Shown piece by piece: positions 9,396-19,046 of a stretch of 64,000 nucleotides of DNA. The notes beneath the pieces are model-generated. The model was not told the origin of the DNA. It saw nothing but the letters and a program-made list of their open reading frames with translations, and searched no databases. Position 1 is the first letter of the stretch; the number at the start of each line of letters is the position of its first letter. This DNA comes from Enterobacteriaceae bacterium. Its GTDB lineage: Bacteria; Pseudomonadota; Gammaproteobacteria; Enterobacterales; Enterobacteriaceae. The translations under genes and the position numbers were made by a program. The DNA is taken from positions 437,894-501,893 of the forward strand of contig CABIZV010000003.1 of assembly GCA_902363335.1 (NCBI GenBank). The letters are read 5' to 3'.

Positions 9396-10274
9396 TTAAT
9401 GAACCTGCGGATCCGCCGGAGAGGCGTTATGGCGGATCTCGGCAATATTCATCGCGTTGAAAACGTAATGGCTATTGCAGTAATCGCAGTGCATATCGAT
9501 CTCGCCTTCTTCTGCAAGGATGCTGTTGATTTCTTCATCCGGCAGCGTTCTCAGCGCCTCTGCGCAACGTTCGCGTGAACAGGTGCATTTGAATTCAACG
9601 TCCTGCGGATCGTACAGCGTGACTTCTTCTTCGTGGTACAGACGCCACAGCACATCGTTTGCCGGCAGCGTAAACAGCTCTTCGGCTTTGATGGTGTCGG
9701 TCAATGCCGCCAGGTGTTCGAAATCTTCTGGCTGTGCGTTTTGCGCTGGCATCACCTGCAGCAGCATACCGCCCGCAGCCGGTTTACCTTCTGACTCGCC
9801 GGTACGAATGATAAGACGCGTTGGCAGCTGTTCAGAACGCTGGAAATAGTCTTCCAGACAGGCCGCCAGGGTATCGCCTTCCAGACCCACCACGCCCTGA
9901 TAACGCTCGCCTTCCGCAGGCGTAATGGTGATCACCAGATAGCCGTTGCCGACCAGCGTTTTCAACGAGGCGTCTTCCGGGATATCGCCCTGTACGCGCG
10001 CGACGCCGCGCAGCTGCTGATGATTGTTGCCGTTTATCACCGCAAGCGTCATTGGACCATCGCCCTGCAACTGGACGGTAATATCGCCATCAAATTTCAG
10101 CGTCGCGGTCAGCAGGCTGGTGGCCACCAGCAGCTCTGACAGTACGTTTTTCACCGGCTGCGGATAGCTATGGCCTTCCAGAATTTGTTCGAGCGTTTCG
10201 GAAACGGTGACCAGCTCGCCACGCACGGCATAGTTTTCAAACAGATAGCGATGTAATTGATCGTGTTGAGTCAT
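9396..10274 (-). CDS. hslO: Redox-regulated chaperone Hsp33
   Basis: A 292-residue Hsp33, a holdase activated by oxidative unfolding. The C-terminal zinc switch is visible as C-X-C (KCTCSRERC) and C-X2-C (MHCDYCNSHY), the four cysteines that bind zinc when reduced. The N-terminal chaperone core (about 1-180) precedes the linker. The start at MTQHDQLHRYLF is chosen over an upstream in-frame alternative because it matches the family N-terminus and length. It is the second gene of the hslR-hslO pair, 22 bp after hslR. Confidence 0.97.
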   Translation of the reverse strand: MTQHDQLHRYLFENYAVRGELVTVSETLEQILEGHSYPQPVKNVLSELLVATSLLTATLKFDGDITVQLQGDGPMTLAVINGNNHQQLRGVARVQGDIPEDASLKTLVGNGYLVITITPAEGERYQGVVGLEGDTLAACLEDYFQRSEQLPTRLIIRTGESEGKPAAGGMLLQVMPAQNAQPEDFEHLAALTDTIKAEELFTLPANDVLWRLYHEEEVTLYDPQDVEFKCTCSRERCAEALRTLPDEEINSILAEEGEIDMHCDYCNSHYVFNAMNIAEIRHNASPADPQVH

Positions 10275-10296
10275 AATTTTCTCTCTTGGGTGAGCG

Positions 10297-10698
10297 TTAT
10301 TCGCGGTCACCGTGTTTAAATCTCATCAGGTCGCGCCGCTCTTTTTTGTCCGGGCGTCTGTCCGGGTGCGGCATCGTCAGCGCGTTGAGCTTGCGCGCCA
10401 GCGCGACTTTTTCGCGCTTCTCGATACTTTCAGCCGTTTCTTCGTAAAGCTCTACGGCTTCGGTTGCCGGGCGCCGTTGCTCCGTGATGGCTTTAATCAC
10501 CACGGTGCGTTCATCGTTCCCTTGACGAAGCGTGAGCTGTGCGCCCAGTTCAACCACTTTGCTGGGCTTACTGCGTTGCCCGTTATAGTGAACTTTACCG
10601 CCTTCGATCATTTCTCGTGCCAGCGCGCGCGTTTTATAAAAACGTGCGGCCCACAGCCATTTATCCAGCCTGACGCCTGCGGTAGGTTTCTCTTTCAT
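10297..10698 (-). CDS. hslR: Ribosome-associated heat shock protein Hsp15
   Basis: A 133-residue S4-domain RNA-binding protein. In E. coli it binds free 50S subunits carrying nascent chains after abortive translation and helps recycle them. The S4 fold is at about residues 9-70 (VRLDKWLWAARFYKTRALA…GKVHYNG), and a long basic C-terminal helix ends in KKERRDLMRF. The start is the ATG of MKEKPTAG, two codons inside a longer GTG frame. It lies between yrfG and hslO on the same strand, probably co-transcribed. Confidence 0.96.
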   Translation of the reverse strand: MKEKPTAGVRLDKWLWAARFYKTRALAREMIEGGKVHYNGQRSKPSKVVELGAQLTLRQGNDERTVVIKAITEQRRPATEAVELYEETAESIEKREKVALARKLNALTMPHPDRRPDKKERRDLMRFKHGDRE

Positions 10699-10770
10699 GG
10701 TCACTCCTTGCCTATCCCATTAGGCTATTTTATTCGCCATTTTTGCGCGCTGTCCGGCACCAGACTGGCT

Positions 10771-11463
10771 TCAACAATTACGCCTACTGGGACAGGCGTT
10801 AATTGAGGGGATCAAACGACGGTAATCGTTAAGCGCGGGATGACGCAGATACTGCTTATCCTCAAGACCGGAGTCGGGATTGGTGACGCCGAGGCAATAG
10901 CGGATCCCGAAGTGGGCGGCAGCATCCAGAATCGGCTCGCTATCATCGATAAATAACGTACGCTCGGCTTCCAGACCCGTTTTTTCCTTCACCGCCTGCC
11001 ATAACCGCTGATCCTCTTTCGGATAACCAAATGTATGGGTGGAAAGTAATAAATCAAGGTGTGCATCAAGGCCAGTATGTTTAAGTTTCACGTCCAGATT
11101 ATGCGGATGCGCATTGGTCAGCAGAATGCGCCGCTTGCCCTGGGCCTTTAGCGCATCAAGGAACGGGATCGTGTCATCGCGCAGTACCGCACGTGGCCCT
11201 TGCTCTGTGGTCATCGCACAGATATCCAAATCCAGACGCTCGCTCCAGTAATCCAGACAGTACCAGTTTAGCGTATGTTGCACTGCTCGGTACTCCTGGC
11301 GGATAGCCTCCTGCGCCGCCTGTGGGCTAATTCCCAGCTTGGCACCGTAGGTTTCAGGCACCAGTTTCTGCCAGAAATAGTTGTCGAAGGCGAGGTCGAG
11401 AAGGGTGCCATCCATGTCCAGAAGAACGGTATCCACCTCTTGCCAGGCGATATCAAAATGCAT
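10771..11463 (-). CDS. yrfG: GMP/IMP nucleotidase YrfG (HAD family)
   Basis: A 230-residue haloacid-dehalogenase-like phosphatase. Motif I is DMDGTLLDLAF near residue 16 (both aspartates present), motif II is LLTNAHPHN, and motif III/IV is FGYPKEDQR…FIDDSEPILDAA. E. coli YrfG dephosphorylates GMP and IMP. The C-terminus runs several residues past the E. coli protein (after RRLIPS), a small lineage difference in a non-catalytic tail. It is first in the yrfG-hslR-hslO series and is separated from igaA by about 60 bp. Confidence 0.93.
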   Translation of the reverse strand: MHFDIAWQEVDTVLLDMDGTLLDLAFDNYFWQKLVPETYGAKLGISPQAAQEAIRQEYRAVQHTLNWYCLDYWSERLDLDICAMTTEQGPRAVLRDDTIPFLDALKAQGKRRILLTNAHPHNLDVKLKHTGLDAHLDLLLSTHTFGYPKEDQRLWQAVKEKTGLEAERTLFIDDSEPILDAAAHFGIRYCLGVTNPDSGLEDKQYLRHPALNDYRRLIPSINACPSRRNC

Positions 11464-11524
11464 GGTGAAACTCCAGACGGAAGAAATGCGCGACAGAGTA
11501 TCATACCCTGTCGCGCGATGGTCG

Positions 11525-13666
11525 TTACTGGGACAGGCTGTTAAAGCTGTCCGGTGCGGATATCATGACGGGGTTGATGCAGCTTTCGTAATATTTCTGA
11601 ATATCGGCCAGGCGTTCACGATGGCGCTGATAGCGACGCACTGCCTGGACACCGTTATAAATTGCGCACACCGTCATTGCCAGCATGAGCAGCGTTATCT
11701 CAATGTAGTGCCACAGCCCGCTGCTATCCGGCATGCGATGCAGGTTGATGTGCTGGGTGCCGTTAGCGTCGGTAAAGATATTGGTGACGATCCCTTCGGC
11801 CTGGAATGGCGTATGCATCAGCATCCCCGCCAGCCGCTGAAACTCCTGCCACTGTTCTCGCGCCGGGTAGTCGTAGAGCGTGGTGGTGGGATACGGCTGA
11901 GTGACCATATCGCTGCCTTCATCACTGGTGATGAGGAATCCGCCCGGCGCCGGGCTATTTAAGGCCTGCGCCGCGCGTGCGGTTTCGCGCAAAATGAACG
12001 GCGCGGTGGACGTATCGACCAGATTATCCAGTGACTCAGCGCTAACCGGACGGAGCAGCACGTTCACGCCGTCAAGCTTGCCGGAATTGGCGCGCTTCAC
12101 CAGCGTCTCCCAGTCGCGGGTATTGCCGAGGTTAACTAAGGCATTTTTCAGGCGAATACAGTCATCGGCGGCGGCGCAAAGATCTTTGGTTTTCAGCACG
12201 ATATCGGCAAAGTCATCCAGCAGCACCATCCCTGATTTCTGAATAGCAGAGCGCAGCGCCGGGCTGACGCGAGAATCATCATCCGGGGTTGGATGCAGCT
12301 GCCGGCTGACCGCCTGTACTAACGCTGTGGCTTTGTTAACGCTTTCGGACTCAGGAAGCGGCAGGCGAGGAGCGTCATTCCAGATTATCTGCGAGCAATC
12401 AAAGGGCAGGAACGGCGAGTTTTCCTGGGCAGTCCAGGTGCCTGGCGAATGAATATTACACATGCCAACGCCACGAATCTGTAGCGTATCACCCACGCGT
12501 ACGCCAGCTTGTGCCAGTTGGCGAACGTCTTTGGCTTCAATGGTTTGTGCGCCTTTAAGCCAGGATACGGTGAACTTAAACGGCATGTTCAGCGGTACGC
12601 TGACCCACATCATCACAACCACCAGTAGCGCGCCACAGGCAATCACCGTACTGCGCAGCCAGTGCTGAAGCGGGAAATTTCTGACTTCATCATGCAAAGA
12701 GAGAAAACGGCCCTGGCGGACAACGTGTCTATCGAGATAAATATCGATATCGGTTTTCTGCCCCAAATCCTGGGCGACAAACGGCTGCCAGTGACGAGGA
12801 TAGATGAGGTCGATGATCCCAAGCGAAATGTTGTTGATCTGCTCTTGATCGTTTTCGCCAAATAACCCCCACCGTTTCGGGGTGCCGCGCAGGCAGTGGA
12901 TCTCGCGTAACGACGATTTGGTTGGCGGCGCAAACAGCCCCCACATACCGCCGCCGAGCAGCAGTACGGCGCAGCCGATGATCCACGGTGAGAACACGGC
13001 GGGTGAAATCAGGCTGCAATAAAACAGCAGGAAGGCGGCAACAATCAGCAAGGCTTCACGCAGACCGTCCGGGCGGCTGAGCGCGTGCTCCTCGTGGGTT
13101 TCCTGACGGATGTTGAGCAGTTCAATCTGCTCGCTTTCCTCACCCCGAATTGAGGCCTGAGTCGACGAGGAGGTTTCCAGCGCCAGCGGTTTATTTTCTG
13201 GCGAATAGGTTTTGAGCGAGTGACCGTTTAGCGCGATAACCAGCGGCATATCATCGGTGACAACCAGTTCAATACTGTTTTCGTCAGTAATGTACTGTTC
13301 CCAGAACGGCGGTAAATGCACTTCGACCGAGTCGAGGAAATAGCGCCATTTATTCGGATCGTCAGTGGTGATGCCGTAGCGTGTAATGGCGCGGGTCAGC
13401 GAAAAGACGGTATGGCTCTGCGCGCTGAGCGTCAGCACAGAAGGGGCGACAGCCGATCCAGAAGCGGGAACTTGCCGGCCTCGGTTAAGCTCATCAAGGT
13501 AGTTTTCTACGCCCTGGCGTTCATCATCGGTCAGCTTACGCGTCGTAGCGCCCGGGAAGAGGTGCAGCCACGGCAATTGAAGGCGTTTATTCCGTTTACG
13601 CAATAGCCAGCTGACCAGCACGGCGCAGATCAGTATCGCTACGGTAGAGATCATCAGTGTGCCCAT
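11525..13666 (-). CDS. igaA: IgaA/YrfF, inner-membrane inhibitor of the Rcs phosphorelay
   Basis: A 713-residue polytopic protein that restrains the Rcs envelope-stress phosphorelay; it is essential in Salmonella unless Rcs is inactive. Membrane segments are visible at the N-terminus (STVAILICAVLVSWLL), two around 210-255, one near 345 and one near 660. A large periplasmic part lies between the last two. Cysteine-containing stretches (GMCNIHSPG, FDCSQI, DLCAAADDCIRL) match the periplasmic disulfide region of the family. The first ATG has a GGGA site six bases upstream; a second in-frame ATG lies four codons in. Confidence 0.95.
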   Translation of the reverse strand: MGTLMISTVAILICAVLVSWLLRKRNKRLQLPWLHLFPGATTRKLTDDERQGVENYLDELNRGRQVPASGSAVAPSVLTLSAQSHTVFSLTRAITRYGITTDDPNKWRYFLDSVEVHLPPFWEQYITDENSIELVVTDDMPLVIALNGHSLKTYSPENKPLALETSSSTQASIRGEESEQIELLNIRQETHEEHALSRPDGLREALLIVAAFLLFYCSLISPAVFSPWIIGCAVLLLGGGMWGLFAPPTKSSLREIHCLRGTPKRWGLFGENDQEQINNISLGIIDLIYPRHWQPFVAQDLGQKTDIDIYLDRHVVRQGRFLSLHDEVRNFPLQHWLRSTVIACGALLVVVMMWVSVPLNMPFKFTVSWLKGAQTIEAKDVRQLAQAGVRVGDTLQIRGVGMCNIHSPGTWTAQENSPFLPFDCSQIIWNDAPRLPLPESESVNKATALVQAVSRQLHPTPDDDSRVSPALRSAIQKSGMVLLDDFADIVLKTKDLCAAADDCIRLKNALVNLGNTRDWETLVKRANSGKLDGVNVLLRPVSAESLDNLVDTSTAPFILRETARAAQALNSPAPGGFLITSDEGSDMVTQPYPTTTLYDYPAREQWQEFQRLAGMLMHTPFQAEGIVTNIFTDANGTQHINLHRMPDSSGLWHYIEITLLMLAMTVCAIYNGVQAVRRYQRHRERLADIQKYYESCINPVMISAPDSFNSLSQ

Positions 13667-13970
13667 GCTTTTCCCATCATACTTATTTTAGAGGTCTCTT
13701 AAGTTGCCTGCTTTCGTATAAACCATTGGCACGTATTACAGAGGTCACAAATTGAGCCTATAGACTCTCGCAACACGTAAGCATAACAAACCCGTAGCAA
13801 CACGAATATCAGTTAATTCCCAATTGTAATTCAACCCCTTGACATTTATCCAGAAATGAGAGATGAGAAGTTAAAGGTTGCAATAATGTAAATTAAACGC
13901 TTTATGCATTGCTGGAAGTCAATACCTATCGCACAATGATAAAAGTCACTACAGCAAAGATCCCGGCCCA
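13667..13970. other. Divergent intergenic region igaA / nudE
   Basis: These 304 bp are AT-rich with no open frame of note. A TTGACA hexamer lies at 13839-13844, but no good -10 sits 16-18 bases after it. It presumably holds the divergent promoters; I cannot assign them. Confidence 0.4.
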
Positions 13971-14531
13971 ATGAGCAAATCATTACAGAAACCCACCATC
14001 CTTCATGTTGAAACCGTCGCGAAGTCTCGCCTTTTTAATGTGGAAAGCGTCGACTTAGAGTTCAGCAACGGCGTACGTCGTGTTTATGAACGTATGAAAC
14101 CGTCCTCCCGCGAAGCGGTGATGATCGTGCCGATTATCGATGATCATATTATTTTGATTCGCGAATATGCCGTGGGTACGGAATCCTATGAGCTGGGGTT
14201 CTCGAAAGGTCTCATCGATCCCGGTGAGACGGTGATGGAAGCGGCCAACCGTGAACTGAAAGAGGAAGTGGGCTTTGGCGCGCACCAGATGGTGTTCCTG
14301 AGAAAGCTGAGCATGGCGCCGTCCTATTTTTCCAGCAAAATGAATATTGTGGTGGCAGAAGATCTCTACCCGGAATCGTTACCTGGCGATGAGCCCGAAC
14401 CGCTGCCACAGGTGCGTTGGCCACTCTCGAACCTGATGGCCCTGCTGGACGACCCGGACTTTAGCGAGGCCCGTAACGTTAGCGCGCTGTTTTTACTGCG
14501 CGAGTGGTTGCAGGCGCAAGGCCGGTTGTAA
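13971..14531 (+). CDS. nudE: ADP compounds hydrolase NudE
   Basis: A 186-residue Nudix hydrolase that cleaves ADP-ribose, Ap3A and NADH-type substrates in E. coli. The Nudix box runs from GLIDPGETVMEAANREL to KEEVGFG (about residues 83-106), with the REXXEE-type catalytic glutamates. Length equals E. coli NudE. It is transcribed alone and ends 13 bases before a strong terminator. Confidence 0.96.
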   Translation: MSKSLQKPTILHVETVAKSRLFNVESVDLEFSNGVRRVYERMKPSSREAVMIVPIIDDHIILIREYAVGTESYELGFSKGLIDPGETVMEAANRELKEEVGFGAHQMVFLRKLSMAPSYFSSKMNIVVAEDLYPESLPGDEPEPLPQVRWPLSNLMALLDDPDFSEARNVSALFLLREWLQAQGRL

Positions 14532-14544
14532 GCGGACTCGCAGT

Positions 14545-14571
14545 AAAAAAGGCGCCAGCGGCGCCTTTTTT
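14545..14571 (+). terminator. Terminator between convergent nudE and mrcA
   Basis: A near-perfect stem GGCGCC-AGC-GGCGCC is flanked by six A and six T, so it can work on both strands. It lies 13 bases after nudE and 30 bases before the mrcA stop. Confidence 0.92.
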
Positions 14572-14600
14572 ATTTTGGGCAAAGCCCTGAAGCATGGTGA

Positions 14601-17153
14601 TTAGAACAACTCGTGGGTTTCCCCATTATCAATCACCTCGGTACCCACCTCGTGAACGGCCTGCTGTGTCGGCTGCGTTCCTTCAATAAAGTACTCCTGG
14701 CGACTGCTGCCCCCGCTGGCTAACTGTCCTGTGTTCCGGTCGATATTGACGGTCACGATGCCCGGCGGTGGCGTCAGCGGTTGCTCAGGTACGCCGGCGA
14801 GAACCTGCTTCATAAAGGCGTCCCAGGCCGGCTGGGCGCTTTTAGCACCACCTTCATAGCCGGATATCTGATCTTTAATCGCCCCGGAGGCGCTGGTGCG
14901 GCCCAGGTCACGACGGTGATCGTCAAAACCAATCCACACGGAAGTCACCACGCCCGGGCCATAACCGGAGAACCAGGCGTCTTTCGAGCTGTTGGTCGTC
15001 CCCGTTTTCCCGCCAATATCGTGACGTCCTAAATCACGTCCGGCGCGCCAGCCGGTGCCTTGCCAGCCCGGTTCGCCAAAGATATTGGTGTTGAGCGCGC
15101 TCTTAATCAGGAACGACAGCGGCGTGTTGATAACGTGCGGTGCGTACTCTTGCGCGCCAACCTGCGCCACTAACTGCTGATTTGCTTGCTCAAGTTCCGG
15201 CATCGGTACCGTTGAGTTCTGCGGTGTTTGTGACACGGCAACATCTTCCACGTCTTTATTTTCGAGGACGTTAGACTTTTGTGTATCGCCATAGATAACC
15301 GGGATATTGCATTCAGGGCAGGCGATTTTTGGCTTCGCCTCAAACAGTACGCCACCCTGATCGTTTTCAATTTTGCTGATGTAGTACGGGTCGACCAGGA
15401 AGCCGCCGTTGGCCATCACGGAGTAGCCACGCGCGACCTGTAATGGCGTAAACGAAGCGGAGCCCAGGGCCAGCGACTCAGTATGGACGATGTTCTCAGC
15501 CGGGAAACCGAAACGCTGCAAATACTCTGCGGCATAATCGACGCCCATCGCGCGCATGGCGCGAACCATGACCACGTTCTTCGACTGCCCCAGCCCCTGA
15601 CGTAGACGAATTGGCCCAGCATATTGAGCCGGTGAGTTTTTCGGTTGCCAGTCAGAACCCGCGCCCGCATCCCAGCGTGAAATCGGCACGTCGTTGAGCA
15701 TACTGGCAAGGGTCAACCCTTTGTCCATCGCTGCGGTGTAGAGGAAAGGTTTGATATTCGAACCGACCTGGCGCAGCGCTTGCGTGGCGCGGTTGAACTT
15801 GCTCTGGTTAAAGTCGAATCCGCCGACCAGTGCGATAATAGCACCGTTTTGCGGGTTAATTGACACCAGCGCGGAGTTTACATCAGGAATCTGCCCCAGC
15901 CACCAGCTATCCCCGTTCTGACGCACCCAAATTTGCTGCCCGGCCTGCACAACATCGGTGACTTTACGCGGGGTTGGCCCCTGCGCGGTATCGGAACGGT
16001 AAGGACGCGCCCAGCGCATGCCTTCCATCGTCAATGACACCGAGGTGCCGTCGCTTAACTGGACGGTAGCTTCCTGTGGATTAGCTGCGGTCACTACGGC
16101 GGCGACGAACGGGCCGTAAGAAGGCAGAGGACGTAAGGATTTGCTGATTTTCTCGCTATCCCATGGCGCTTCACCGGCTTTCCACAACACGTTTGATGGG
16201 CCACGGTAGCCATGGCGCATGTCGTAATCCATCACGTTATTACGCAGCGCCTGTTGGGCGGCCTGCTGATTCTTACGGGTGATGGTGGTGTAAACGCGGT
16301 AGCCATCTTCATACGCCTGCTCGCCGTACTGTTTAACCATATCCTGACGAACCATTTCCGTCAGATACGGCGCTGAGAAGGCGATTTCAGGCGCGTGGTA
16401 GTTCGCAACAATCGGCTGGCTACGCGCCTCGTCGTACTGCTGCTGGGTGATATAGCCTTCACTCAGCATACGCGATAGCACCACGTTACGACGTGCGGTT
16501 GCGCGATCAAGCGAGTAGAGCGGGTTAAAGGTCGATGGTGCTTTAGGCAGACCGGCAATGACCGCTATTTCGCTTAAGCTAAGCTGGTCGGCAGGCTTAC
16601 CGAAATAGACCTGCGCCGCCGCACCAACGCCATAGGCGCGATAGCCGAGGTAGATCTTATTTAAATACAGCTCAAGAATTTCATCTTTACTCAGCATTTG
16701 TTCAATGCGAATCGCAAGGAACACTTCCTTGATTTTACGCATCAGCGTTTTTTCAGGGCTAAGGAAGAAGTTACGCGCGAGCTGCTGAGTAATGGTACTG
16801 GCACCCTGCGAAGCATGGCCGTTGACCAGCGCGACGCTGGCCGCACGGAAAATACCAATGGGGTCAATGCCGTGGTGCTCGTAGAAGCGGCTATCCTCGG
16901 TGGCAATAAACGCTTTCACCATCACCGGTGGGATGTGGTCAAGCGTCATCGGAATACGACGTTTCTCGCCGTATTGCGCAATCAGCTCGCCTTCCGCGCT
17001 ATAGACCTGCATCGGCACCTGTAGGCGCACGTCTTTGAGCGTCGCCACGTCGGGCAACTGTGGCTCAATATATTTGTAGAGGCCATAAATCGAGCCTGCT
17101 CCCAGCAGAATGCAACAGACTGCAAGGATGATTAAATACTTTACGAACTTCAC
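14601..17153 (-). CDS. mrcA: Penicillin-binding protein 1A (bifunctional)
   Basis: An 850-residue class A PBP that polymerises glycan strands and crosslinks peptides. The N-terminal anchor is at about residues 5-25 (LIILAVCCILLGAGSIYGLY). The glycosyltransferase domain has Glu86 in ATEDSRFYEHHG. The transpeptidase domain has the SXXK motif (GSNIKPF) and KTGTT (IGGKTGTTNSSKD). An ODA domain lies between them. The GTG at 17153 gives the E. coli N-terminus and length; an ATG eight codons upstream is possible but is not conserved to my knowledge. It is divergent from the hof operon. Confidence 0.96.
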   Translation of the reverse strand: MKFVKYLIILAVCCILLGAGSIYGLYKYIEPQLPDVATLKDVRLQVPMQVYSAEGELIAQYGEKRRIPMTLDHIPPVMVKAFIATEDSRFYEHHGIDPIGIFRAASVALVNGHASQGASTITQQLARNFFLSPEKTLMRKIKEVFLAIRIEQMLSKDEILELYLNKIYLGYRAYGVGAAAQVYFGKPADQLSLSEIAVIAGLPKAPSTFNPLYSLDRATARRNVVLSRMLSEGYITQQQYDEARSQPIVANYHAPEIAFSAPYLTEMVRQDMVKQYGEQAYEDGYRVYTTITRKNQQAAQQALRNNVMDYDMRHGYRGPSNVLWKAGEAPWDSEKISKSLRPLPSYGPFVAAVVTAANPQEATVQLSDGTSVSLTMEGMRWARPYRSDTAQGPTPRKVTDVVQAGQQIWVRQNGDSWWLGQIPDVNSALVSINPQNGAIIALVGGFDFNQSKFNRATQALRQVGSNIKPFLYTAAMDKGLTLASMLNDVPISRWDAGAGSDWQPKNSPAQYAGPIRLRQGLGQSKNVVMVRAMRAMGVDYAAEYLQRFGFPAENIVHTESLALGSASFTPLQVARGYSVMANGGFLVDPYYISKIENDQGGVLFEAKPKIACPECNIPVIYGDTQKSNVLENKDVEDVAVSQTPQNSTVPMPELEQANQQLVAQVGAQEYAPHVINTPLSFLIKSALNTNIFGEPGWQGTGWRAGRDLGRHDIGGKTGTTNSSKDAWFSGYGPGVVTSVWIGFDDHRRDLGRTSASGAIKDQISGYEGGAKSAQPAWDAFMKQVLAGVPEQPLTPPPGIVTVNIDRNTGQLASGGSSRQEYFIEGTQPTQQAVHEVGTEVIDNGETHELF

Positions 17154-17273
17154 CGGAGAATTCCCATTGAGTGTCATTTGGGCAGTTTATAAACAAACGC
17201 GCGGTAGTATAAAGGCAAGCCTGGATCATTGATATAGCCGTCACCACGATGGTGGCGTAAGGATAATCGTGAA

Positions 17274-18062
17274 ATGGCTTTCAAATGCTGGCAGTTAGGC
17301 CTACATCTTCAGCAAGATACCGTCTATATCGTTGCCCTGCAGCGTACGCGCTGTGGCTGGGCATTAAAGCGCTGGTGGCTGCTACCGCTGCCCGCGGCAA
17401 TCTCCCCCGAACCCACGGATGAGGCGCTGATCGAGGCCCTTATGCCGTGGCGACGACAGCTCCCCAGGCAGCACACGGTAAGTATCGCTTTTCCCGCTAA
17501 TCGAACCTTACAAAAAACGCTGCCGCGTGCGGCGATGACATTAAGAGAAAATGAGCAAAAGCAGTGGCTTGCCAGCGCAATGTCGCAGCAGCTGGAGATG
17601 GCCGCCAACACGCTGTGCTTTGACTATCATCTGGCCGAACCGCAGCAGATGTGGAACGTCACGGCGGCCCAGCAGCACGATGTTTCACGCCTTCAAAGGC
17701 TGGCGCAACGGCTGCAATTGCAGATAGTCGCTATCACCCCGGATGCCTGTGCGTTGCAGACTTTGCTGCCTTTTGTGCAGGTGAGTGATGCGGTGCTGGT
17801 TTTGTCTGAAAACGCACAGTGGTTGTGGGCCAGCCGGGAAGCGTGGGGGCACATACCGCATCAGGAGGCACCTTCATTGACCCGGCTGGGGGAGCGATTG
17901 GGCGTTGAAGCCCATCAGTTGGTGTGCTGCGGCTCGGCGAGAGATGCGCACAGTTATTTTGACCCGTGGTCGCCCATCATTCAAAAGCAGCCGCCGTTAC
18001 CCGTCAATGATGCACCATTCGCCGTCGCTATCGCGCTGGCTATGGGGGCGTCATGGTCATGA
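17274..18062 (+). CDS. hofM: HofM, PilM-like DNA-utilisation protein
   Basis: A 262-residue homologue of PilM/ComA-type actin-fold proteins, first gene of hofMNOPQ. In E. coli these genes are needed to use DNA as a carbon source. Visible features are the N-terminal GLHLQQDTVYIVALQ and an ATPase-like VSIAFPANRTLQKTLP region. The family diverges fast, and identification leans on gene order and the PilMNOPQ-like succession. The ATG at 17274 follows an AAGGA site. Its stop overlaps hofN (ATGA). Confidence 0.9.
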   Translation: MAFKCWQLGLHLQQDTVYIVALQRTRCGWALKRWWLLPLPAAISPEPTDEALIEALMPWRRQLPRQHTVSIAFPANRTLQKTLPRAAMTLRENEQKQWLASAMSQQLEMAANTLCFDYHLAEPQQMWNVTAAQQHDVSRLQRLAQRLQLQIVAITPDACALQTLLPFVQVSDAVLVLSENAQWLWASREAWGHIPHQEAPSLTRLGERLGVEAHQLVCCGSARDAHSYFDPWSPIIQKQPPLPVNDAPFAVAIALAMGASWS

Positions 18063-18595
18063 AGGATCCCGTCAATTTTCTTCCCTGGCGGCGCACACGA
18101 TTTCTCCGACGCCTTCGCGGCTGGGCAATATGCGTTTGCGCGGTCTGGCTGGCTTGCGGCGTGGTGGCATGGGCTGCCTCGGCGCATTGGCAAGGAGAGC
18201 GGCGCGTTCATGAGATACATAAGCAGATGGAGCATCAAATGACCCAGCAGCTTGCCGGGCGGGTAAAGCTGCTGAACGCTCAGGTGGCGCAGAACGCCCA
18301 GCTCCGCCAGCGTCAGGCGCACAGGCACAAAACGCAGGCCTGGTCGTCTCGACTCACGCAGCTTGCGGACAAGCTGCCTGCGCAAGCGTGGCTAAAGGCC
18401 TTAAGTTACCGTGATGGCGTGCTCGCTCTAAGCGGAACCATCGCCCAGTTTGCCGCGCTTAACACGATGGACGATAGCATGCAGTCCGTTCCAGGATTTG
18501 CCCCCGGAAAGGCAGAAAAAATCCAGCGGGATAGCGCGGGCTATTGGATGTTTGAGTATCGGCTGCGCGAGGATGTCGGACATGAAAATCCCTGA
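18059..18595 (+). CDS. hofN: HofN, PilN-like inner-membrane protein
   Basis: A 178-residue bitopic protein. It begins MKDPVNFLPWRRTRF, the short cytoplasmic motif (NFLPWR) by which PilN contacts PilM. A membrane helix follows at about 20-40 (CVCAVWLACGVVAWAASAHW type) and then a periplasmic coiled coil. The ATG at 18059 overlaps the hofM stop as ATGA; an ATG two codons upstream is equally open. It works with HofO and HofP between the inner membrane and the HofQ secretin (inferred from PilNOPQ). Confidence 0.9.
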   Translation: MKDPVNFLPWRRTRFLRRLRGWAICVCAVWLACGVVAWAASAHWQGERRVHEIHKQMEHQMTQQLAGRVKLLNAQVAQNAQLRQRQAHRHKTQAWSSRLTQLADKLPAQAWLKALSYRDGVLALSGTIAQFAALNTMDDSMQSVPGFAPGKAEKIQRDSAGYWMFEYRLREDVGHENP

Positions 18596-19046
18596 CGGTT
18601 GGCGGCAGTTATCACCGACAACACGCGTCATTGTCGCTGCGCTGCTGGCGATGATTCTCGCTATTTATGGCTGTTTTCAGGCGGCGTCCCAGGCGTATCT
18701 CCGCGCGCAAAAAAGCTGGGAAGCAAGGCAAATACAGCATACGGCGATGATCTCAGGCTGGCGGCAATGGCTTTCGCTACGGGATACGGCGAAGAAGTCC
18801 TTGCTGTCATTGGACAAAACGATGCCTTTTTCTCCCGTCTCCTTCCAGCAAGCCGGTGCCCGATTGCTCAGCTGGTTGCCGTCGGGCAAAGGAGGAGAAA
18901 TGGTACTGGAGATTGCCTGGCAGCAGGTGCCATCCACCTTTGCGATGTTAGCCGAGCGCGATATGCAGGTTGTGGGCTTTGCCCTGGTCGCTGAAAACAA
19001 TGTGCTGCGCTTAACACTCCAGTTGGTCGCTGATGATGAACATTAA
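18582..19046 (+). CDS. hofO: HofO, PilO-like protein
   Basis: A 154-residue protein with one N-terminal membrane helix (VIVAALLAMILAIYGCFQAA, about residues 15-34) and a periplasmic domain. The part from KTMPFSPVSFQQAGARL onward resembles E. coli HofO. The start at MKIPDGWRQL overlaps the end of hofN by 14 bases; an upstream ATG at 18573 is possible. Sequence conservation is weak, so the call rests on position, topology and the C-terminal match. Confidence 0.88.
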   Translation: MKIPDGWRQLSPTTRVIVAALLAMILAIYGCFQAASQAYLRAQKSWEARQIQHTAMISGWRQWLSLRDTAKKSLLSLDKTMPFSPVSFQQAGARLLSWLPSGKGGEMVLEIAWQQVPSTFAMLAERDMQVVGFALVAENNVLRLTLQLVADDEH